This document shows positions 9,098 through 17,727 of a DNA stretch of 64,000 nt, one piece after another. The stretch covers positions 56,457-120,456 of the forward strand of contig CAILLK010000149.1 of NCBI GenBank assembly GCA_903835005.1, written 5' to 3'. Made by a program: the position numbers and the translations under genes. Position 1 is the first letter of the stretch. Every line of letters begins with the position of its first letter. Under the pieces are notes generated by a model. The model worked only from the letters and a program-made list of their open reading frames with translations. It had not been told where the DNA came from and did not search any database. The stretch is from an uncultured Bacteroidota bacterium (GTDB lineage: Bacteria > Bacteroidota > Bacteroidia > Chitinophagales > Chitinophagaceae).

Positions 9098-10612
9098 TTG
9101 GCTTCACTGAAAAAACTGGCCGGGCAAACAATTTGGTACGGGATGAGCAATATAGCCGCGAAACTGCTCAACCAGTTAATGACGCCGCTTATTACCTATA
9201 TGCTGAGGCGGCCAAAACAAATGGTTGATTATGGCAATTTCAGTATGATCATGGCTTGTGTGTCTATGGTAAACGTATTGTTTACTTATGGTATGGAAAC
9301 TGCTTATTTCCGTTTTTCATCCACTGGATCAGATCAGAAAAAGCTTTTTCAGACTGCGTTTACCTCCCTGCTTGTATCTACATTTATATTAAGTGCGATC
9401 CTTATTTTCTTCCGGGTACCCATCAGTAATTTTTTGGAACTCGGCACACATTCAGAGTATATTACCTGGTGTGTTTTTATTATTGCTATCGATACAATGG
9501 CAGCTATTCCGTTTGCCCGGTTGCGGCAGGAGGAAAGGCCCCGGAAATATGCTTTTACCCGTGTTGCAGGTATTTTTGTGAATATTTTTTTTACTTCCTT
9601 TTTCATAGTTTACAGCCCGGCCGAAACTGCCCGGCATCCCGATACCGCTTATGCTATCTGGTATCACGGTAATACCAATGTGGGTTTCCTGCTACTCGCC
9701 AACCTGGCACAATCATTCGTTACCTTCATGCTTCTGTTCAAAGAATGGATAGTCTTCCGGTTCCGGTTCGATGCAGCCCTATGGAAGAAATTGTTTATAT
9801 ACAGTGCACCTATGGTAATAATAGGGCTTGGAGGCATGGTGAATGAAACCATGGACCGGCTTATGCTTCCCAAACTATTGCCGGGCTCGCAGGATGCGGG
9901 TAAAACTGCTGTTGCTATTTATGCGGCCAATTATAAAATAGCTATTTTTATAACCTTGTTTATAACAGCATTCAGGATGTCGGCCGAACCATTTTTCTTT
10001 AGCCAGGCAGCTGATAAAAATGCGCCTAAAACCTATGCGCGGGTAATGAAGTGGTTTGTAATTGTTTTATGCAATGCTTTCCTGTTCACCGCTCTGTTTA
10101 TAGATTTATGGAAGCACTACATACCGGCAGAATACCGGCAGAATGGTGGTGTTGGAGTTGTACCCATTCTGCTGGCAGCAAATGTAGCTCTTGGTATATA
10201 CTATAATCTGTCTGTATGGTACAAGATCACCAACAAAATGTATATGGGTATGATCATTACCCTTACAGGTGCGGTCATTACTTTGTTACTTAATTTTGCC
10301 TTTATTCCCCGGTTTGGTATGTATGCCTGTGCCTGGGCTACCCTGGCAGCCTATGGCAGCATGATGGTTATTTCTTATTTTCTCGGCCAGCGCTATTTCC
10401 CGGTGCCTTATAATACCCGGAAACTACTTGCCTATATTACCGTTATGCTGGTGCTCTTTTTCTCCGAGAAACTGGTTATGGCCATCACGGGTATCGTTGC
10501 GATACGGCTAATATCTGCAAGTGTCTTTATGTCCTTGTTCCTCCTCCTGGTCATCAATGCCGAAAAGAAGGAACTGAGGAATATGCCGGTGGTGGGTAAA
10601 TGGATTAAATAA
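9098..10612 (+). CDS. polysaccharide flippase (Wzx/MATE-like, MVF superfamily)
   Basis: 504 residues with about 12-14 membrane helices throughout. The start is TTG at 9098, giving SLKKLAGQTIWYGMSNI, an N-terminus very typical for this family; the first ATG would lose the amphipathic opening helix. Members flip undecaprenyl-linked glycan units across the inner membrane for capsule, O-antigen or exopolysaccharide. It stands alone here, 11 kb from the glycosyltransferase cluster, so pairing with that cluster is only a possibility. Family sure, substrate unknown. Confidence 0.88.
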   Translation: MASLKKLAGQTIWYGMSNIAAKLLNQLMTPLITYMLRRPKQMVDYGNFSMIMACVSMVNVLFTYGMETAYFRFSSTGSDQKKLFQTAFTSLLVSTFILSAILIFFRVPISNFLELGTHSEYITWCVFIIAIDTMAAIPFARLRQEERPRKYAFTRVAGIFVNIFFTSFFIVYSPAETARHPDTAYAIWYHGNTNVGFLLLANLAQSFVTFMLLFKEWIVFRFRFDAALWKKLFIYSAPMVIIGLGGMVNETMDRLMLPKLLPGSQDAGKTAVAIYAANYKIAIFITLFITAFRMSAEPFFFSQAADKNAPKTYARVMKWFVIVLCNAFLFTALFIDLWKHYIPAEYRQNGGVGVVPILLAANVALGIYYNLSVWYKITNKMYMGMIITLTGAVITLLLNFAFIPRFGMYACAWATLAAYGSMMVISYFLGQRYFPVPYNTRKLLAYITVMLVLFFSEKLVMAITGIVAIRLISASVFMSLFLLLVINAEKKELRNMPVVGKWIK

Positions 10613-10689
10613 CTTGTGGGAATGATTCCGGACACTAAAATAACTTGATCTCGACAACTTAGCCAGTTAGTTGATATTCATATTTATTG

Positions 10690-10775
10690 GCATGATGGTA
10701 ATCCTGAAGGGACTATATGTTTATAGTATTATATCAGATTGATTTACCGATGCCGAAGGTATCGTATGTATGGAG
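10690..10775. repeat. dispersed two-hairpin element, copy B
   Basis: Same parts and order as 6003-6088: GGTAATCC-TGAA-GGGACTA, TATGTTTATAG, then hairpin CGATGCC-GAA-GGTATCG (about 10749-10765) and GTATGTATGG. Stem sequences differ while pairing is kept in the second hairpin. The rest of the 10613-10881 gap shows nothing else. Confidence 0.65.
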
Positions 10776-10881
10776 GGTCAATTAATCTATCCCCACAATC
10801 AATTTACCCTGCTCCTGATTTACGTTAAAATAATTTTATACCGGGCCATGCTGATCCATCATTTATACCTACCGCAATAGT

Positions 10882-11307
10882 TTAGAAATTATAGGCTATT
10901 CCTACCTGATTGTGTTTGCTGTATATTGTATAGCGGTAACCAATATGCGGTTTGTGAGAAAGCCTGTGAACAGCAAATAATACACCGCTGATACAAAAGG
11001 TAATACTGCCATCCAATATCAATACAATTCCACCCCAACCCAAGCCTTCTGAATCTCCGTTAACCGGGCTTGCCTGAGCAGATGCCACCATGGCTGAGCC
11101 AATCAACACCAGGGAAGCACCAGCAATCATTCCGTAGGTGCCGCGGGTACGCATTCTGTATTTATTATTGTCTGTGGTATGTGGCAACAAAGACAAATCC
11201 GGTGTTGCAAAATATTTTGTTGAAGTGGAAGCCAGGGCATATACCTGCGCTCGGGCAGGCGTAATCGAGATTATATAAACTATAAATAAAAGAACCAGAT
11301 GACGCAT
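10882..11307 (-). CDS. small exported membrane protein, paralogue of the 16540 gene
   Basis: 141 residues: signal peptide (about 1-20, ending ARAQ), a middle with two glycine/alanine-rich hydrophobic segments (about 58-78 and 92-114) and a basic linker ending NQVGIAYNF. The protein encoded at 16540-16983 has the same layout and ends NQIGLAYNF, so the two are diverged paralogues about 5 kb apart on opposite strands. The terminal aromatic residue recalls outer-membrane barrel ends, but the protein is too short for a barrel. Function unknown. Confidence 0.7.
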   Translation of the reverse strand: MRHLVLLFIVYIISITPARAQVYALASTSTKYFATPDLSLLPHTTDNNKYRMRTRGTYGMIAGASLVLIGSAMVASAQASPVNGDSEGLGWGGIVLILDGSITFCISGVLFAVHRLSHKPHIGYRYTIYSKHNQVGIAYNF

Positions 11308-11406
11308 AAGCAGATGAATTAAATTCTATATCAGTTTAAGAAACAAATATTATGCCATAATTTACATATCGCTTCAGGCTATATTTATTTACAATTCTTT
11401 CAGAAT

Positions 11407-11428
11407 AAAAAACCCCGCATCTGCAGGG
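11407..11428 (-). terminator. intrinsic terminator of the OmpA-family gene
   Basis: Read leftward, CCCTGC pairs with GCGGGG within 11413-11428 (4-base loop, one wobble) and six T follow (11412-11407). It starts 29 bases past the stop at 11457. Confidence 0.8.
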
Positions 11429-11456
11429 CTTTTGGTGTTCTGATTTATTTTTAAAA

Positions 11457-13202
11457 TTACTTGATTTCCGGATGTGGCGGAGGAACAGTTCCGGTACCTT
11501 GTTCGGTCTCGTTTGCTCCCCTGTAGCTCACAATATTCTCGTCTCCCACATCGCCATATTTAAAAATAAAGCGGTCGCGGCCTATCTGGTGCTTATCGCT
11601 CATGTACTGTATTACCGCATCTACATTTTCCCATGCATGCTGCTCCTTGGCTTTGCTGCCGGCACCACCGCCTATTATTACTACTTTACAGGTTGTATAT
11701 AGCTGCATATCCGAGGCCAGTAATGCAAGTTGTGCCTGCATTCCGGTGCTTATATGCGTAACCTCGGTAAACAGCAACTGATTCGATTTTATTTTACCAC
11801 ATGCATTTTTAAGCGTTTGTCCCTTCGATGAATCATACACAAGGTCTCTGCATGCTTCGGGGCAGGGGCATTTACCTACCCCATCTGCATCCACAGGCTG
11901 GCATTCGGTAGGGGTAATAAGCTGGTGGTCTTTAAAGTCCGGTACACCGTCGCCATCAGTATCCAGCGGGCACCCATGCGAATCCACGGCCACCCCTTTG
12001 GGTGTATGCGGGCATTTATCAAACTGGTCTGTAATGCCATCACCATCCTCATCTGGCAACACCGGGTTGGGCAATATCATATGGCGTGGATAAGAAAGCT
12101 CGCTCATGGCATGGTCCAGCGGGTTAATCCAGTAGAGCGGCTCTACAGATTTCTTTTTGGTGCTGAGATTGTAGTTCAGCGTTACAGAGAAATAATTGAC
12201 CGCATCTGAGGTGCGTCCCACCGAAGCCTGGTCGCCCAGTGTTTTTCCATATCTCGACCCGTCAAGATAACCGTCGGCAGGGAACGTATAGCGCTCTTCC
12301 AGCTGTATATTTACTTTTTTATTGAACTTGTACTGTACCCCAGCGCCAACACTTGGCGCGAAATCAAGGGTTTTATGGTCCAGAAATTGTGCACCACCGC
12401 CATTATCAGCAGGTGTTTCATACGACTTATCCATACCACTCTGCAATTCCTTGCGTATTTTATTAGCCTTAGCGCTGGCATCGGGTACTATTGTCCCGAA
12501 TTGATATGGTGTGTAACTGCCATCTAGCGAGTTCATGCGGGTTTTGTAGGCAAGGCCGCCAAGTCCTGCAAAACCAAAAAAGGACATAGAATTCCGTGCA
12601 TGGTGAAAATTGATATTGTAAGCATTAAACATCAGGTCCAGGCTCACTTCCGATGACTCCATTCGGCTGGCCCTGTAAACGGGTGTGGCCGGATTGGCTG
12701 CAGTAGCATAATAAATAGGCACATACCCGAATGTAGTATAGGGCGCATCAAATCCGGTAGTTGGTTGCCGGTCCAGGTTTTTTGCTACGCCGTAAATATA
12801 TTGAGCCCTCAGAGAGAAAATATAACCCAGCGATTTTCTTACATTTAAATTGAATCCACCCCCGCCTTTCTGCCACAGCATAAGCGTAGGTATATTGCCA
12901 ATAACATTATACAGGCCAAGGCCAAAACCCACTTCCCACTGGTTGCGCGGTTTAGGAGGGAAAATTTCCTGGTGGTCCATGTATTTCTTGAATTGTTTGG
13001 CCCTGAATTTGGGGTAATAGGACGAATCCATTACATCATAATTTTTTCCCCTGTAGGTCATGTCCCGGTTTGACCATTGCATAGAAGAACTCGGTGGGGG
13101 TATTTTGGTAGTATCAGGATTAGGCTGGCTTTCCTGTGCAAACAGCGATTGTGCCATAAGTACAATAAATCCCGCAATTAATATAAAACGTTTTTCGAAC
13201 AT
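11457..13202 (-). CDS. OmpA-family outer membrane protein with calcium-binding repeats
   Basis: 581 residues. Signal peptide at 1-22. Residues about 75-360 look like an outer-membrane beta barrel (alternating patterns such as WEVGFGLGLYNVIG, FSLRAQYIYG, NYFSVTLNYNLS). Two thrombospondin type 3 units follow (DEDGDGITDQFDKCPHTPKG at about 385 and DTDGDGVPDFKDH at about 412), then a Cys-rich stretch and a C-terminal domain resembling a degenerate OmpA peptidoglycan-binding domain (about 460-560). It likely links outer membrane and cell wall. The tail is Pro-rich and lacks the usual ending of a T9SS substrate. Single gene with a good promoter at 13280-13311. Confidence 0.82.
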   Translation of the reverse strand: MFEKRFILIAGFIVLMAQSLFAQESQPNPDTTKIPPPSSSMQWSNRDMTYRGKNYDVMDSSYYPKFRAKQFKKYMDHQEIFPPKPRNQWEVGFGLGLYNVIGNIPTLMLWQKGGGGFNLNVRKSLGYIFSLRAQYIYGVAKNLDRQPTTGFDAPYTTFGYVPIYYATAANPATPVYRASRMESSEVSLDLMFNAYNINFHHARNSMSFFGFAGLGGLAYKTRMNSLDGSYTPYQFGTIVPDASAKANKIRKELQSGMDKSYETPADNGGGAQFLDHKTLDFAPSVGAGVQYKFNKKVNIQLEERYTFPADGYLDGSRYGKTLGDQASVGRTSDAVNYFSVTLNYNLSTKKKSVEPLYWINPLDHAMSELSYPRHMILPNPVLPDEDGDGITDQFDKCPHTPKGVAVDSHGCPLDTDGDGVPDFKDHQLITPTECQPVDADGVGKCPCPEACRDLVYDSSKGQTLKNACGKIKSNQLLFTEVTHISTGMQAQLALLASDMQLYTTCKVVIIGGGAGSKAKEQHAWENVDAVIQYMSDKHQIGRDRFIFKYGDVGDENIVSYRGANETEQGTGTVPPPHPEIK

Positions 13203-13279
13203 GATAATTGTATTAGTATCTGATATTGTGCAAAATGTTATTTAACATAGAAAGTTATTTTCTATCCTGTATACCTCAA

Positions 13280-13311
13280 CAAAGTTAAACAGGAGCCACC
13301 CAAAAAACAAA
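13280..13311 (-). promoter_or_regulatory. promoter of the OmpA-family gene
   Basis: Read leftward: TTTG (13311-13308), 20 bases, TAACTTTG (13287-13280). Both boxes and spacing fit the Bacteroidota consensus. It predicts a leader of about 70 bases before the start at 13202. Confidence 0.6.
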
Positions 13312-13435
13312 CCGGCAAATAAATAAAACCCTTATTTTACCATTTTATTGTACTTCAAAGATAAGGCCATAAAAAAAATTGGTGGATTAAAAATCTTATT
13401 TCGACTTTTACATCTAATATGCACCGTTTTCTGGA

Positions 13436-14398
13436 ATGGAACTTGTACAAAAAGTAATAGGGGCTGAATTATCGCTGTTTGAGAAAAAGTTTACGGAAAG
13501 CGTAAAAAGCACCAATGTCCTGCTCGACCGGATAATGAGGTTCATTATCAGGCGCAAAGGCAAGCAAATGCGGCCCATGTTCGTATTCCTCTCGGCCAAA
13601 ATAGCCGGTGGTATCAATGATGTTTCCTACAGGGCTGCTTCTTTGATCGAACTGCTCCATACTGCCACTCTCGTCCATGATGATGTAGTGGATAATTCCA
13701 TGAAGCGGCGCGATTTTTTCTCTATAAATGCATTATGGAAAAATAAAATTGCCGTACTTGTCGGCGATTATCTGCTCTCAAAAGGGTTGCTCCTCTCAAT
13801 AGATAACGGCGATTATAAGATCCTTCAGATCACATCACGTGCAGTAAAAGAGATGAGCGAAGGCGAACTGCTGCAGATGGAGAAGGCCCGCAAACTGGAT
13901 ATTGATGAAAGCGTATATTTCGAAATTATAAGGGCAAAAACAGCATCCCTTTTATCATCAGCTTGTGCGGCAGGCGCTTATTCTGCCACGGCCGATGATG
14001 TGGTTACAGAGCGTTTTCGATTGTTTGGTGAAAATGTGGGTATCGCCTTCCAGATCAAAGACGATCTGTTCGATTACGGCCAGGACAATATCGGCAAACC
14101 AACAGGTATTGATATTAAGGAGAAGAAAATGACCCTCCCACTGATCTATGCGCTGAACAATGCCTCCAAAGCCGATAAACGAAGGATCATTTACATAGTA
14201 AAAAACAACAGCACCGACAGGGCCAAGGTAAATGAAGTGATCAGCTTTGTTCAGCAATCAGGAGGCATAAATTATGCACAGGAAAAAATGAAACAATACA
14301 AGGAAGAAGCCCTGCGCATACTGCATAACTATCCCGATTCACCAGCCAGGCAGGCCATGGAAGAACTGGTAAATTATGTGATAGACCGGAAGTATTGA
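13436..14398 (+). CDS. polyprenyl diphosphate synthase (long chain, trans)
   Basis: 320 residues, all-trans polyprenyl synthetase family. First aspartate motif HDDVVD with Asp82, Asp83 and Asp86; second motif KDDLFDY with Asp209, Asp210 and Asp213; RPMFVF and GEL..ME regions also typical. Ala77, five residues before the first motif, with no bulky aromatic there, suggests a long product such as C35-C40 (inference from known chain-length rules). It condenses isopentenyl diphosphate units for the quinone side chain. Start ATG at 13436; monocistronic, converging on the GldM-like gene. Confidence 0.92.
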   Translation: MELVQKVIGAELSLFEKKFTESVKSTNVLLDRIMRFIIRRKGKQMRPMFVFLSAKIAGGINDVSYRAASLIELLHTATLVHDDVVDNSMKRRDFFSINALWKNKIAVLVGDYLLSKGLLLSIDNGDYKILQITSRAVKEMSEGELLQMEKARKLDIDESVYFEIIRAKTASLLSSACAAGAYSATADDVVTERFRLFGENVGIAFQIKDDLFDYGQDNIGKPTGIDIKEKKMTLPLIYALNNASKADKRRIIYIVKNNSTDRAKVNEVISFVQQSGGINYAQEKMKQYKEEALRILHNYPDSPARQAMEELVNYVIDRKY

Positions 14399-14404
14399 TT
14401 TAAA

Positions 14405-14512
14405 GGCTCAATGACTTAATGCTCAATTTCCAAATGAATTCATTGTTCTATAAATGCTAACAATTTCATCTGAAAGATATTATCAGATCCATAAAAATTA
14501 AGCCATTGAGCC
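14405..14512. repeat. inverted repeat between convergent genes
   Basis: GGCTCAATGACTTAA (14405-14419) is the reverse complement of TTAAGCCATTGAGCC (14498-14512) with one mismatch, enclosing about 78 bases. It fills the gap between the ends of the polyprenyl synthase and the GldM-like gene and may act as a two-way terminator. No T run; the idea is inference. Confidence 0.55.
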
Positions 14513-14516
14513 ATTA

Positions 14517-15188
14517 TCATTTTATCTTCAGCCTAATATCCGGCAAAGTGCGGGTAGGACAATCGGGGCAGGAGGCTTTAATATCGGTAAAAGTGCCGAT
14601 GGTACCTGAGGGAGCTTTATTTATTTCACCCAGCACTTCCTTGGTCAGGAAAAAACCCTTTACCGGAATATTGGCGCCTCCCAGGGCCGATAGAATTTTA
14701 AATGTATAAGACTTGATGCTGTAAGGGTAACTGTAGAGCGATTTCGGGAAGTATATTTTCAGTGCCGTTTGCACCAGTATATCTTTTTTATAGCCTTCAT
14801 CTCCTTGAATCTTCCCTAAACTTGCTTTCAACTGCGGTATGCTGTCGCTCACAAAGTTTACTGTCCTGATCATTTTTGAATTCTTCTTATACCTTATCTC
14901 CAACCGCATAGCCTTACCCTTATCCGGAAATGGCATCGCCATTACATTCAGTGTATCACCCTTTATTTCCGGAGTGCCAATGCGTAACCCCTTATCCAGG
15001 CTCTTGATTTTAATATCTGCTGGTTTAAAATTTGGGCTGTATATCTGTATCACATTATAGCCCCCGTTGAAGAGTAAAGCAGTATCCTTTCTGGAGCACC
15101 ATTTATTCCCTACATGCAGGCTATCGGCCTGTGCAAAACCGCTTAAACAAAAAATAAGAAAGACTATTAAAAGCAGGAATTGTTTCAT
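14517..15188 (-). CDS. secreted protein resembling GldM C-terminal domain
   Basis: 223 residues from the ATG at 15188. An in-frame start at 15227 lies upstream of a -7 box and adds 13 unlikely residues. Signal peptide at about 1-19 (ending GFAQ). The rest is beta-rich. Its last 25 residues (GTFTDIKASCPDCPTRTLPDIRLKIK region) closely recall the end of GldM, a periplasmic motor subunit of gliding/type IX secretion, in which a fold of Ig-like domains ends with an IKAxxPDGxxR block. GldM itself is about 500 residues and has a membrane anchor, so this is a short relative, not GldM. Function unknown. Confidence 0.65.
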   Translation of the reverse strand: MKQFLLLIVFLIFCLSGFAQADSLHVGNKWCSRKDTALLFNGGYNVIQIYSPNFKPADIKIKSLDKGLRIGTPEIKGDTLNVMAMPFPDKGKAMRLEIRYKKNSKMIRTVNFVSDSIPQLKASLGKIQGDEGYKKDILVQTALKIYFPKSLYSYPYSIKSYTFKILSALGGANIPVKGFFLTKEVLGEINKAPSGTIGTFTDIKASCPDCPTRTLPDIRLKIK

Positions 15189-15215
15189 GCTCTGGTTTAT
15201 TTTAGGTAGTATCCT

Positions 15216-15223
15216 CAAAAATA
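15216..15223 (-). promoter_or_regulatory. candidate -7 element of the GldM-like gene
   Basis: Leftward TATTTTTG fits TAnnTTTG, 27 bases before the start at 15188. No clear -33 box. It supports the shorter start. Confidence 0.4.
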
Positions 15224-15313
15224 ACAATTTGCAGGGTTAAAAAAAATTTCCGGCCTGCACTTACCTTTTATTATGCTCCACACCTGATTATCACTATACT
15301 GAGAATTATCATA

Positions 15314-15450
15314 GCTCTGAAAGAGCAAAATTGAATAGCCAGGGGTGATGCCTCTGGTTCGACAATCAACGGCCACAAGCCCTGAATGGGTGACGTCCCG
15401 GGCTCTAAGGTCAATCAGGACAAGCCCCGAATGGGTAATGTCTTTTGTAA
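15314..15450. repeat. dispersed multi-hairpin element (three-hairpin family), copy 1
   Basis: GCTCT-GAA-AGAGC (15314-15326), then a GGGGTGATGCC-type hairpin, then AAGCCCTGAATGGGTGACG (from 15377) and a second copy AAGCCCCGAATGGGTAATG (from 15422), 45 bases apart. The order hairpin, GGGGTGA hairpin, GCCC...GGG hairpin recurs at 26455 and 52386. Confidence 0.6.
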
Positions 15451-15489
15451 AATTTTTATGCTAATGGTAAAGCTCATTTCTGAGAAGCC

Positions 15490-15840
15490 CTATATCATTT
15501 TCCTGATCAACAGGTAAGCCACTATAGCCAGCATAAGTATAATGCCCATAGCTATAAGTGTAAAATAATTAGACGCTACAGGCCTGCGTTTCCGCTTTTT
15601 GTGGTGCAGGGTTTTATTCAGCTCATGGTTCAGTTTATTTACCGTAAGCTTTGTTTCTACCGGGCTTATGGTTTGCAATCCTTCCAGTGCATCACTTTCC
15701 ATACCCTCATCGGCCAGCCACTTTTCTACCTCATGCTGCTGTGCCGGCGTAAGTTTACCTTCCAGGTACAGCATCAGTGTTTCTTCCGGTATCCGTTCCC
15801 TTTCAGGGCCATTGGCCAGTATGTTGTTCAGTTCGCTCAT
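15490..15840 (-). CDS. small membrane protein, likely anti-sigma partner
   Basis: 116 residues. N-terminal helical region with IPEETLMLYLEGKLTPAQQHEVEKWL (about 17-42), the pattern of anti-sigma N-terminal helical domains, then a polar linker and one transmembrane helix at about 93-111 with a basic KKRKRR before it, placing the N-terminus in the cytosol. Its ATG overlaps the stop of the ECF sigma gene by 4 bases (ATGA), so the two are translationally coupled. It lacks the zinc-binding HxxxCxxC. Anti-sigma role is inferred from layout and neighbour. Confidence 0.7.
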   Translation of the reverse strand: MSELNNILANGPERERIPEETLMLYLEGKLTPAQQHEVEKWLADEGMESDALEGLQTISPVETKLTVNKLNHELNKTLHHKKRKRRPVASNYFTLIAMGIILMLAIVAYLLIRKMI

Positions 15841-16439
15841 GGGCGTTTATTCCCTGTTTTCTTTAGTATTATCATTTTCAGATTCCGCTTGCCGTTCTGT
15901 ATATAGCTCTTTACCTGCATAAAGGTAAACCCTGTTTGGGCTATTATCTGTTCATAACTCAATTTCTTCAGGTAAAAGAGCACTATGGTCTGCCGCTGTT
16001 CTTCATTCAGCAGTTCTATTGCCTCCGTCATCTGTGTTAATGTATGCTCCAGCATTTGCTCCTCTTCGCGGTCTGTTTCTTTATCAGCCACATAGTCAAG
16101 GGCCTTATCATCGGCAATACGGGTTTTATCCCGAAGCTGCTGCAGGCAGTGGTTACGCATCAGTATATAAAGCCAGCCCTTAAAGTTGAGTATCTCTTCC
16201 TGAGGCAGGTGGGTAAGCGCTTTCATAAATACCTGCTGCACTGCATCTTCAGCCAGTGCCTTATCTTTCAGGTATTTAAGCCCCACACCCAATAATAAGG
16301 TGGTGTATCGCTGCAGCAAATGCCCCAGCCATACATTATCTCCGCTGCGCCGGTAAGCGTGCAGCAGTTCTTCGTCGCTCAGATGTATATGGTGGGTGCT
16401 ACCTTGCAAAAGCTGATGTTTAAATCTGGTATCCGGCAA
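15837..16439 (-). CDS. ECF RNA polymerase sigma factor
   Basis: 200 residues. Sigma-70 region 2 covers about residues 24-105 (core-binding YLKDKALAEDAVQQVFMKAL, then FKGWLYILMRNHCLQQLR) and region 4 about 132-188 (LNEEQRQTIVLFYLKKLSYEQIIAQTGFTFMQVKSYI). No region 1 or 3, so an extracytoplasmic-function type. The start is TTG at 16439; no earlier ATG exists and later ones cut into region 2. Followed, with a 4-base overlap, by a membrane protein that probably holds it inactive. Regulon unknown. Confidence 0.9.
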   Translation of the reverse strand: MPDTRFKHQLLQGSTHHIHLSDEELLHAYRRSGDNVWLGHLLQRYTTLLLGVGLKYLKDKALAEDAVQQVFMKALTHLPQEEILNFKGWLYILMRNHCLQQLRDKTRIADDKALDYVADKETDREEEQMLEHTLTQMTEAIELLNEEQRQTIVLFYLKKLSYEQIIAQTGFTFMQVKSYIQNGKRNLKMIILKKTGNKRP

Positions 16440-16539
16440 ATTACACTTTCCTGCTTCCTAAAGATACAGATGGATCGAAATTCCATAATCAAAGTTGGTT
16501 TCACAAAATTTTTTATAGCTTTATATCAAACAGTTCAGA

Positions 16540-16983
16540 ATGAAACAAATACTCTCTTACTTATTTTTCATAATGATCACAAATACAAATGCAAATTGTC
16601 AGCCATTTATGTCAGATCTCACAGATGTTGAGCAACCATTGGTGTTTTCTGCTTTTTCTCCGGTCAATAATAATTCTGCTAATAAACACAGAGTAAGAAA
16701 GTGCCTGACAACAAAAGTGGGTATTGTCTCATTGGCTGCGGGTAGTGCGGTATTAGTTGCAGGTATAACTATGGTTGCAGTTGCAGAAAACGGAATGGAT
16801 CCCACGACGGAACCAGGTAAAGTGCAGGGGCAGGAATTGTACCTTGCCGGTTCGGTTATTCTTTTAACCGGGGTTGGCCTGTTTATTGGAGGAACTATTT
16901 ATGATCACAACTATAGAAAAGTTAAAAAGCTGAGAGTTATCGTTCCGAAAAAAAATCAGATCGGGCTGGCGTATAATTTTTAA
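16540..16983 (+). CDS. small exported membrane protein, paralogue of the 10882 gene
   Basis: 147 residues. Short hydrophobic N-terminus (signal or anchor, about 1-18), a polar stretch, then two glycine/alanine-rich hydrophobic segments (about 61-80 and 101-124) and a basic tail ending KKNQIGLAYNF. Same design as the protein at 10882-11307. It lies divergently from the ECF sigma gene with 100 bases between starts, so it may be part of that regulon (inference). No known domain recognised. Confidence 0.65.
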   Translation: MKQILSYLFFIMITNTNANCQPFMSDLTDVEQPLVFSAFSPVNNNSANKHRVRKCLTTKVGIVSLAAGSAVLVAGITMVAVAENGMDPTTEPGKVQGQELYLAGSVILLTGVGLFIGGTIYDHNYRKVKKLRVIVPKKNQIGLAYNF

Positions 16984-17727
16984 CCTGGTGTTCTAATTGA
17001 TAAGGTAAAATCATCTGTACTTCTTAAAATCATAATTGCTTTATTTCATCATTGCAAACTTTCCTGTTAATTGTAAAATTCATGGTTTAAATATTATTTT
17101 CAGGACTAATATCTACCAAAACCCATAACAAAATCCACTTTTCGGGCAATTGAATAAATCTCAGGGTGTCCATAACCTATATTCTCATAAATCCCAATTA
17201 TTTAGCCTCGAAAAAAATTACATCATGTACCCTATACGGTACATGATAGTACGAATTACGTACCGTCATTAAAACTTCTTTTTGCCATACCAATAACCTT
17301 AATGAACTTTGGTCCAAAAACCTTTGATATGTTATAAATATTGTATTTATTGCCAGACTCAGAACATTCTCGTTAATTTAGGCAAATGAAATTTTACATT
17401 ATTATTATATTAATATGTTTTTTGACAAACTCCCTCAAATTGAAAATAAATAAATGAAAGTTTGCAACCATTCGCATATTTCCCAATTATTTTTTGTGAT
17501 ATTTTAATGATACGAATAGCCCATCCCGACGCATTTGGATTATATTTTTTCGAGCTAACTAACTGATTATCAAATATATTATAACATAATTACTATCTGT
17601 TTTTTCTTGTGATAAATTCTATTATTCACAATATGAATGCTTCATATCAAGAGCACAATAATTAACCCTTTTTCCCGAAGGCATAACAACAATAATTCTT
17701 ACTTTAGAAGTTTAAATCTCACTTTAC
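16984..17727. other. 744-base AT-rich intergenic region
   Basis: No reading frame of note on either strand. Strongly AT-rich with runs of A and T. The only structured part is the overlapping inverted repeat at 17222-17266. The pepD start lies at the right end. Confidence 0.6.
17222..17266. repeat. two overlapping, mutually exclusive hairpins
   Basis: ATCATGTACC (17222-17231) pairs perfectly with GGTACATGAT (17238-17247) over six bases. ACGGTAC (17236-17242), inside the right arm, also pairs with GTACCGT (17260-17266). Only one can form at a time. Could be an operator or a switch-like leader, but the next gene starts 460 bases away. Confidence 0.5.
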
